DNA of 10,317 nt from JAVEVF01 sp034005175 (GTDB taxonomy: Bacteria; Actinomycetota; Coriobacteriia; Anaerosomatales; SLCP01): assembly GCA_034005175.1 (NCBI GenBank), contig JAVEVF010000065.1, forward strand, positions 1 through 10,317, given 5' to 3'. Below the pieces are notes generated by a model. The model had not been told where the DNA came from. It saw only the letters and a program-made list of their open reading frames with translations, and did not search any database. The stretch's first letter is position 1. The number at the start of each line of letters is the position of its first letter. Below are positions 1 through 4,265 of the stretch, one piece after another. The position numbers and the translations under genes are program-made.

Positions 1-97
1 GCTGCGGGCCGACCCAGACAGCCGCTACCAACGCAAACGGCACGAGTGCGATTGCGATCACCTTGAGTCGTGAGTCGAGCGTCCGCCAAGAAGTCAT
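1..97 (-). CDS. Cassette 4 protein, putative membrane-anchored (partial, 5' end only)
   Basis: An open frame starts at the ATG at 97-95 and runs off the left edge, giving 32 visible residues that begin MTSWRTLDSRLKVIAIALVP. Residues about 12-30 are a continuous hydrophobic stretch (VIAIALVPFALVAAVWV) after two Arg and one Lys, which looks like a signal anchor or first transmembrane helix. The start lies 27 nt inside the cassette boundary at 124/125, the spacing expected for a cassette gene. A G-run (GGGGG) sits about 13 nt upstream, so the ribosome-binding site is weak. The frame has the same orientation as the other cassette genes. I do not recognise the family; small membrane proteins of unknown function are common in cassettes. 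A longer plus-strand frame across this region crosses attC3 and is not credible. Confidence 0.55.
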   Translation of the reverse strand, partial: MTSWRTLDSRLKVIAIALVPFALVAAVWVGPQ

Positions 98-118
98 GCT
101 GCTTCGTGCCCCCGGTAT

Positions 119-205
119 GGCTAACGTTGTTGCGCATGAGCTGCGCGCCGTGCGCCTTCAGGTCGATTCTACCCCATGCGCGCCTGCTCGATGCGCTTGT
201 TAGGT
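119..205 (-). other. attC site of cassette 3 (attC3)
   Basis: An 87-bp attC recombination site. Read on the minus strand it starts with the R'' box ACCTAAC (205-199) and ends with the core R' box GTTAGCC (125-119). R' deviates from GTTRRRY at one base because it belongs to cassette 4. The arms pair: ATGCGC at 191-196 with GCGCAT at 132-137, and GCTC at 186-189 with GAGC at 138-141. On the plus (bottom) strand G190 is left unpaired, the extrahelical base that IntI uses to recognise the folded bottom strand. Further pairing is possible at 178-182 with 144-148. The cassette junction falls between 125 and 124. Confidence 0.88.
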
Positions 206-413
206 GTGCGGACGCACGCGGTTACAGCCTTCGCGGCGAAGCTGCGCTCAGGCGCGGCGAGCCGCCGAGTATGACAACCTGGTCGCAATCTCGCGCGCGA
301 CTCGCTGCACGGCCTTTGGCGAACGGATCGGAACCCGGCACCTTAGCCTTAGAACCCGACCCGGCACCGGGCCTGCGACCCTAGTCACGGACGGGCGACT
401 CCGTCACACCTAA
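125..413 (-). mobile_element. Gene cassette 3, 289 bp, no convincing gene
   Basis: The cassette is bounded by the core sites of attC2 (G at 414) and attC3 (G at 125). It begins TTAGGT, exactly complementary to its own R'' box ACCTAAC at 205-199, so it is one intact unit. Only about 205 bases lie outside its attC. The best minus-strand frame is GTG at 388 to TGA at 248 (46 codons, Arg-rich, no ribosome-binding site), and I do not believe it. A plus-strand frame over 204-413 ends inside the attC and has no start signals. The interior contains a 10-bp direct repeat, ACCCGGCACC, at 333-342 and 359-368, plus the GC-rich near-palindrome CCCGGTGCCGGG on the minus strand. It could hold a very short peptide, a small RNA or a promoter, or be a degraded cassette. 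Confidence 0.8.
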
Positions 414-495
414 CGTCTCTGTGCTTCAGCCGCGAACGAGCGGCCTGCAGTTCAACCTAGCGCGTGCGTGAGTCGGCTGGAAGCACGGGTTAGAC
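408..495 (-). other. attC site of cassette 2 (attC2)
   Basis: An 88-bp attC. On the minus strand it runs from the R'' box GTCTAAC (495-489) to the core R' box GTTAGGT (414-408); both fit the RYYYAAC/GTTRRRY consensus. The arms GAAGCAC (480-486) and CGGCT (474-478) pair with GTGCTTC (421-427) and AGCCG (428-432). This leaves G479 unpaired on the plus (bottom) strand, the expected extrahelical G; T473 may be a second one. The site begins 12 nt after the stop codon of the cassette 2 gene at 508. The cassette junction lies between 414 and 413. Confidence 0.92.
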
Positions 496-1626
496 GCGTC
501 ATCGGACCTAGGAGCCGAGCCGAACAACCAGGTCACGACCGTACCGCAGCCCGGCGACGTCGCAGGCCAAGCGGACAATCCGTTCAATCTGAGCCTTGCT
601 GTAGTTGACGCCCAGCCACCACCCGCCGCTGAGCTGCGCGGAGTACTCGTGAGCGAGGTCGGGACGCCCGGGATACAGATCATCCGGCACGCGCGCGAGG
701 TACCGCCGAGTTCGCCCATGGCGTGGCAATGCGGCAAACCTCTCAGGGAATGCGGGGTCGCGGCGGGTCAGAGACTCGAACACGGACACCAGGACCTCGC
801 GTCCGTTCCGGCAATCCCGAGACTCACCGTCGAGCGTGAATCCGATGCCCGTCGTAGGGGAACTGCTGGCTGCTGATCGCCGTGAATGAGGCTGGGCAGC
901 TGGCGTGACTGATTCTGCGACTGCGGCGCCGTGCACGAGACGATCTCGCAAGTACACGGCGACGGTATCCGGTTCCGGCTTGTATCCGCAAAGGCTCTCA
1001 ACCTGGTCAGCGAGCAGTTCGATGAGCAGCGGGTCCTCCTCTAACACGAGCCGATTCAGAGCCTCCGGGAGTGCCCGTTCAATTAGCCGCGCCCTTGAGA
1101 CGTTCTGATAGTCGTCGCGGGCCGCCTGGAGCGCGGCGCCTGACCTGACCGCCTCGAAGTCCAGATACCGACGCAGTCTCGTGACAACCTCATCAACCTC
1201 GCGCTCTATGAGGTCGAGTTTGTACACGCGCCTGTCCCGATAATCGCCCTGCTCTGCCGGCAGGAAGAAGCTCCACTCAGGCCCGTCAGTGAGAATCGCC
1301 ATTGGTACGCCGGTATGAAACGCGTACTCAAAGAGCTGTCGCTCCGCGCCATCGCTCTGGCCGATCTGCTTCACCTCAACAAACACGGCAGGTCGACCTG
1401 GCGGGTTGCACAAGGCATAGTCCACGCGCCTACCCTCGAGGGCGTATTCTGGGGACACTACCTGGGTGTCGAATGTGGGCCAACCGAGCGCCTGAAGAAG
1501 CCGCAGGACTATCCCCTGGGAGACAGCTGCCTCGTTGTTGAACCTGCCTGAGCGCACGCCCTCGCGAACGTCCGCAACGTGGGCCTCGAGGCTCATGCCG
1601 CTCCCCCATTCCTAGACTGCGTCTAA
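414..1626 (-). mobile_element. Gene cassette 2 (1213 bp)
   Basis: The cassette extends from the junction in attC1 (1627/1626) to the junction in attC2 (414/413). Its first bases TTAGAC are complementary to its own R'' box GTCTAAC at 495-489, so the ends belong together. It carries a single gene (508-1596) with only 30 nt of leader and 12 nt between the stop and attC, the compact layout typical of cassettes. I see no promoter inside it, so expression probably depends on transcription from upstream. Confidence 0.88.
508..1596 (-). CDS. HsdR N-terminal-like PD-(D/E)XK nuclease-fold protein (cassette 2)
   Basis: A 362-aa protein. Residues about 15-150 resemble the N-terminal nuclease domain of type I restriction enzyme R subunits: an early Glu (E22), the stretch LLQALGWPTFD, then RVDYAL with D59 and VFVEVKQIG with E74 and K76, which together form a PD-(D/E)XK signature. 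No helicase/translocase motifs follow, so it is not a full HsdR and no HsdM or HsdS is nearby. A Ser/Pro-rich linker (about 230-250) leads to a C-terminal domain (about 250-360) rich in aromatic and basic residues (YLARVPDDLYPGRPDL, GGWWLGVNYSKAQIERI) of unknown function. Stand-alone proteins of this kind are usually annotated as restriction endonuclease-like. A DNA-cleaving or DNA-binding role in defence is inference. ATG 1596 is preceded by GGGGGAG at a good distance. Stop TAG at 510-508. Confidence 0.85.
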   Translation of the reverse strand: MSLEAHVADVREGVRSGRFNNEAAVSQGIVLRLLQALGWPTFDTQVVSPEYALEGRRVDYALCNPPGRPAVFVEVKQIGQSDGAERQLFEYAFHTGVPMAILTDGPEWSFFLPAEQGDYRDRRVYKLDLIEREVDEVVTRLRRYLDFEAVRSGAALQAARDDYQNVSRARLIERALPEALNRLVLEEDPLLIELLADQVESLCGYKPEPDTVAVYLRDRLVHGAAVAESVTPAAQPHSRRSAASSSPTTGIGFTLDGESRDCRNGREVLVSVFESLTRRDPAFPERFAALPRHGRTRRYLARVPDDLYPGRPDLAHEYSAQLSGGWWLGVNYSKAQIERIVRLACDVAGLRYGRDLVVRLGS

Positions 1627-1715
1627 CGTCTTTGGGCGTAACTCGCAACGCCCACGCCGGCTCACGACCCGAGTCTACCTCACACGGCGTTGTCGAGTTG
1701 ACGCCCGGGTTAGAC
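1621..1715 (-). other. attC site of cassette 1 (attC1)
   Basis: A 95-bp attC. On the minus strand it begins with R'' GTCTAAC (1715-1709) and ends with the core GTTAGAC (1627-1621). ACGCCC (1701-1706) and CGAGTT (1694-1699) pair with GGGCGT (1634-1639) and AACTCG (1640-1645), leaving G1700 unpaired. GGCGTTG (1686-1692) pairs with CAACGCC (1646-1652), leaving T1693 unpaired. An extrahelical G and T on the bottom strand is the arrangement described for well-studied attC sites. R'' starts only 5 nt after the stop codon at 1721. The junction lies between 1627 and 1626. Confidence 0.95.
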
Positions 1716-1720
1716 GGCGC

Positions 1721-2728
1721 TTATCGCTGATCCGATGGTGCATGCCTGAGCCTGAGTTGCCCACACGCGCCGTGTACGTCGAGACCCTGCGTGTCACGAA
1801 CGCCCGCCTCAACGCCGCCGAGAACCAGGGCCTCACGCATGCGGTGCAGATCGCTATCGCGAGCGACCGGCAACGGCGTACGCTCCCGCACCGGATTCCA
1901 TCTCATGAGGTTTACGCGTCCGGACCCGCCCGCGAACCACTTGGTGAGGCGACGGACGTCTGAGCGGGAGTCGTTCAAGCCCGGGAAGACGAGATAGGCG
2001 TAGGTGACGGGGCGGTTGTGCCGCGACGACCAGTCCTTTGCGGCGGCGACCACGTCCTCGATGTGGTGTCGTGACGTACCCGGCATCAGCCGGTGACGCA
2101 CATCATCACGGGTGGCGTGCAGTGAGATCGTGAGGTTGAACTTCATGTGCACTTCCCGCAGCCGCTTCAGTCCCGCCGGGCCACCGATGGTCGAGATCGT
2201 CATTCCCGATGTGGGCAGGGCAAGGCCCTCTCGATCCCTGAGTATCCGCATCGACTTCAAGACCGCCTCGAGGTTCATGAGTGGCTCGCCGACGCCCATG
2301 TAGACGACCCGGTTCACCTCCGGCCCCAGCGCCATGACCTGCTCCACGATCTCGCCTGCCGAGAGGTTCCGGTCGAGACCGTTGGCTCCGGATGCGCAAA
2401 ACGAACACCCGACGGCGCAACCGGCTTGCGTGGAGACGCAGGCCGTCATCCCCGTACGCCGCTTGATGCGAACCGCTTCGATTGCGGCTCCGCTAGCGTC
2501 ATCAAGCTCGAAGAGGTACTTCGACGACATGCGCCCTTGCTCGATGGACACAGCCCGAAGCCGTGGGGCGACCGAGTTTCCGAGGTGCACCAGAACGTCG
2601 TCACCCGCTGGGCTTCGATCCACGTAGAGCGACTTGAACAGGCTTATGGCGTCCGACTCCGAGCCGAGTAGCTTGGTGAACTCCTCAATCTCGAATCCGT
2701 ACGGACTTGTGGACACGTTGATGCGCAT
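1721..2728 (-). CDS. RlmN/Cfr-family radical SAM 23S rRNA (adenine-2503) methyltransferase (cassette 1)
   Basis: A 335-aa enzyme of the family that methylates A2503 of 23S rRNA, at C2 (RlmN) or C8 (Cfr). The radical-SAM cluster is C104-x3-C108-x2-C111 (GCAVGCSFCASG). C97, seven residues before it, corresponds to E. coli RlmN C118. C322 in HGACGQL corresponds to C355, the methyl-carrying cysteine, so the catalytic set is complete. Other family signatures: YMGVGEPLMN (143-152), TISTIGG (177-183), LTISLHATRDD (199-209), LMRWNPV (274-280). Residues 1-70 are divergent and lack the usual FRAKQ..W.Y pattern of housekeeping RlmN, and the protein is shorter than most RlmN. ATG 2728 follows AGGAG with a 5-nt spacer; TAA ends 5 nt before attC1. 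RlmN is normally a core gene, so a cassette copy suggests a second, specialised or resistance-type enzyme (inference). Sequence alone does not separate C2 from C8 activity. Confidence 0.92.
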   Translation of the reverse strand: MRINVSTSPYGFEIEEFTKLLGSESDAISLFKSLYVDRSPAGDDVLVHLGNSVAPRLRAVSIEQGRMSSKYLFELDDASGAAIEAVRIKRRTGMTACVSTQAGCAVGCSFCASGANGLDRNLSAGEIVEQVMALGPEVNRVVYMGVGEPLMNLEAVLKSMRILRDREGLALPTSGMTISTIGGPAGLKRLREVHMKFNLTISLHATRDDVRHRLMPGTSRHHIEDVVAAAKDWSSRHNRPVTYAYLVFPGLNDSRSDVRRLTKWFAGGSGRVNLMRWNPVRERTPLPVARDSDLHRMREALVLGGVEAGVRDTQGLDVHGACGQLRLRHAPSDQR

Positions 2729-3061
2729 GATGACTCCTATGGATGAGGGTCATCACCGAGCGCGCAAGCGGGCGCACGCACATAAGCGTGCACAGCAGTG
2801 ACCGATCGCGCGCAGGGCGACGACTGGTCAGTATCGGTTGGTAGCGAGAATTGCAGCCCGGCTAGCAGGGGCGTGCGAAGGAAGATGGCAGCTCATGTTC
2901 GACTCCAAGGGTACGCCGACAGAGACCCTGTTCTCAGGGTCCCGCGTGCCACCAACAGTTGGCGGCCGGCGTACTAGCGGAGTCGACCGGACGGCATCAA
3001 AGCGTCCTCCAGTGAAGAGAGCCATTCGAGCGTTCAGTATAGCGCGGCGTGTCGAGCGCCC
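2729..3061 (-). other. Long structured leader of the cassette 1 methyltransferase gene
   Basis: About 330 bases with no recognisable gene. A minus-strand frame over 2828-3025 (65 codons, ATG at 3025) has no good ribosome-binding site and low-complexity Arg/Pro/Ser content; I treat it as doubtful. Plus-strand frames also look like noise. Structure is visible: a perfect 7-bp hairpin with a 4-nt loop at 2924-2941 (GACCCTG/CAGGGTC), a short palindrome at 2952-2962 (CCAAC-A-GTTGG), and a 6-bp hairpin extendable by wobble pairs at 2774-2791 (GCACGC/GCGTGC) about 45 nt before the start codon. None is followed by a T-run, so they are not intrinsic terminators. A TATACT hexamer at 3041-3036 lacks a good -35. 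Confidence 0.5.
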
Positions 3062-3177
3062 GTCTAACAACAAATGTCCAGACCACCCAATCATACAAGC
3101 ACAGCGGTCTTCTGTCTGCGTGAGCAGTGTCTCCACGCCCTTGCCCCGCCTTGCCTCGCGCATACGCAGTCTGCGTA
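3062..3177 (-). other. Putative attI recombination site
   Basis: The junction between the integron platform and cassette 1. On the minus strand the core is GTTAGAC (3068-3062), preceded by GTCTGGAC (3083-3076), an imperfect inverted copy, so the pair resembles the L and R boxes of a simple recombinase site. Further from the junction, as in other attI sites, there are repeats that may be accessory IntI binding sites: GTCTGCGT on the plus strand at 3114-3121 and again at 3169-3176, the second inside a 15-nt palindrome at 3163-3177. The site begins 41 nt beyond the intI stop if the palindrome is counted. The outer limit is a guess; the core is well supported because cassette 1's R'' box matches it. 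Confidence 0.7.
3090..3118 (-). promoter_or_regulatory. Candidate cassette promoter (Pc) within attI
   Basis: On the minus strand a -35-like CAGACA (3118-3113; the last four bases fit TTGACA) is separated by exactly 17 bp from a -10-like TATGAT (3095-3090). Transcription would start near 3083, about 15 nt before the recombination point, and read into cassette 1. The -35 overlaps one copy of the GTCTGCGT repeat, so IntI binding could interfere with it. Position, orientation and spacing fit a Pc promoter; there is no direct evidence of activity. Confidence 0.5.
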
Positions 3178-3217
3178 AGCCACACCAATCCCCAAGACCC
3201 CCTCCTCACCGCTCGCC

Positions 3218-4168
3218 TCAGCGAACGTCTATCGGACTACGCACGCCACACGCCCCTCGATTGAGCACGTGAGTGTAGATCATTGTCGTGTTCAGGCTCT
3301 TGTGGCCGAGCAGCTCCTGAATCGTCCGGATGTCGTAGCCGACCTCAAGCAGATGGGTGGCGAACGAGTGACGCAGCGTGTGACAACCCACATGCTTCGG
3401 TATTCCCGTACGTCGCACCGCTTCCCTAAACGACCTCTGCATGAGAGTCGGGTGCACATGATGCCGGCCTTGCACGCGGGTCTTAGGGTTGATCCATCGC
3501 CGCTCCTGCGGAAAGACCCACTGCCAACCCCACTCTGCTGCAGCGCCGGGGTACTTCCGGTCGAGCGCGTCAGGCAGCACGACCCGTCCCCATCCCTGTG
3601 CGAGATCGGCACGGTGTACGGTATGAGCGCCTCGGAGCTGATCCCTCAGGGCACCGCGCAGCGAGTCGGGGAGCATCGTGACGCGATTCTTGGCGCCCTT
3701 GCCGTTTCTTACCGCGATCTCTCCGCGCGAAAAGTCGACGTCTTGCACCCGCAGATGAAGGCACTCGGACAGACGCAGCCCAGACCCATACATGAGGGCA
3801 GCCATCAGCCATCGATCGCCCTCGAGCTCGGCGAGCACGTCTTGGACCTCGGATCGCGTCATCACCACCGGCACTCGCTGGGTCTTCCGAGCGCGAATGA
3901 TTCCGCCGAGGTCATCCACCTCACGCCCTAACACATGCCGGTACAAGAAGAGCAAGCCCGAGAGTGCCTGGGTCTGTGTTGAGGAACTCACGTGCTGCTC
4001 GACAGCAAGGTGGGTGAGGAATTCATTGATCTCACACTCACCCATCTCGGCGGGATGCCGCATGTCATGAAAGCGCAGATAGCGGCGCACCCACAGACAG
4101 TACGCCTGCTCCGTGCGTCTGCTGTAGTGGCGCGAGCGCAGGGCTTCGCGCAGGTCGTCCATGAGCAT
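3218..4168 (-). CDS. intI: Integron integrase (tyrosine recombinase)
   Basis: A 316-aa tyrosine recombinase that recombines attI with the folded bottom strand of attC. The N-terminal SAM-like core-binding domain (about 4-90) has the IntI pattern HYSRRTEQAYCLWVRRYLRFH. The catalytic domain carries R132 (GSGLRLSE), Lys in GKGAKNR (157/160), H263 and R266 (HTLRHSFATH), H289 (LLGHK) and nucleophile Y298 (TTMIYTHV). The distances between these residues equal those of class 1 IntI1. The IntI-specific insert that separates it from XerC/D is present at about 195-240 (LPDALDRKYPGA..EWGWQWVF..RHHVHP). The C-terminal GVRSPID is also typical. ATG 4168 follows CAGGAG with a 4-nt spacer; a second ATG at 4162 is equally possible. 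An in-frame upstream extension overlaps purA and is not family-like. The gene follows purA by 97 nt in the same direction and reads toward the cassettes, the inverted arrangement. No LexA box is seen. Confidence 0.95.
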   Translation of the reverse strand: MLMDDLREALRSRHYSRRTEQAYCLWVRRYLRFHDMRHPAEMGECEINEFLTHLAVEQHVSSSTQTQALSGLLFLYRHVLGREVDDLGGIIRARKTQRVPVVMTRSEVQDVLAELEGDRWLMAALMYGSGLRLSECLHLRVQDVDFSRGEIAVRNGKGAKNRVTMLPDSLRGALRDQLRGAHTVHRADLAQGWGRVVLPDALDRKYPGAAAEWGWQWVFPQERRWINPKTRVQGRHHVHPTLMQRSFREAVRRTGIPKHVGCHTLRHSFATHLLEVGYDIRTIQELLGHKSLNTTMIYTHVLNRGACGVRSPIDVR

Positions 4169-4265
4169 GGAGCTCCTGGTGATTGCAGACCGGCCACCCC
4201 GATCACACCATGCTCGCGCTACTGCAATCTGACCGGAATCGAACCAGTCCTTCGCTACCTGGCGC
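4169..4265 (-). other. purA-intI intergenic region with inverted repeats
   Basis: A 97-bp spacer. On the minus strand it contains GACTGG-TTCGATT-CCGGTC, a 6-bp stem with one G:T pair and a 7-nt loop that matches the tRNA T-arm consensus GGTTCRANYCC, followed by an 8-bp inverted repeat GATTGCAG/CTGCAATC with a 33-nt loop that ends just before the intI ribosome-binding site. There is no T-run after the stem, so it is not a classic terminator. No matching acceptor stem or CCA is present, so it is not a tRNA. I see no clear promoter, so intI may be read through from purA. Confidence 0.5.

Larger units (their letters stand above)
1627..3067 (-). mobile_element. Gene cassette 1 (1441 bp), first in the array
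   Basis: The cassette runs from the candidate attI junction (3068/3067) to the attC1 junction (1627/1626). Its first bases TTAGAC are complementary to its own R'' box GTCTAAC at 1715-1709. It holds one clear gene (1721-2728), but with 339 nt of leader, long for a cassette. I searched the leader by eye for a further RYYYAAC/GTTRRRY pair that would split it into two cassettes and found none. As the attI-proximal cassette it should be the most recently acquired and the best expressed. Confidence 0.8.
1..4168 (-). mobile_element. Chromosomal integron with inverted integrase (partial)
   Basis: Seen: an intI gene (3218-4168), a candidate attI core (3062-3083), and three attC sites all in the same orientation (1621-1715, 408-495, 119-205) that separate genes read from the minus strand. 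The order along the minus strand is intI, attI, cassette 1, cassette 2, cassette 3, cassette 4. The array continues past the left edge, so its total length is unknown. Known: in most integrons intI is transcribed away from the cassettes and attI lies next to its 5' end; here intI and the cassettes point the same way and attI follows the intI stop. No transposase, resolvase or plasmid gene is visible, and the right flank is an intact purA. I therefore infer a sedentary chromosomal integron. Confidence 0.88.

Noticed and set aside
3036..3064. TATACT in the cassette 1 leader as the cassette promoter
   Set aside because: No -35 at 16-18 bp; the nearest candidate (TTAGAC) is 20 bp away and is the recombination core itself. 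The CAGACA/TATGAT pair at 3090-3118 is better.
2838..3272. Plus-strand open frame crossing cassette 1 leader, attI and the end of intI
   Set aside because: It spans three functionally separate units including a recombination junction, and has no recognisable domain or good start.
4222..4236. Possible LexA box (CGAAC followed by CTTCG) upstream of intI
   Set aside because: The half-site spacing is off by one and the second half does not match GTTCG/GTTYG.
4211..4250. Possible tRNA gene suggested by a T-arm-like sequence
   Set aside because: The bases after the T-arm find no complementary 5' acceptor strand at the right distance, and no anticodon arm or CCA is visible.
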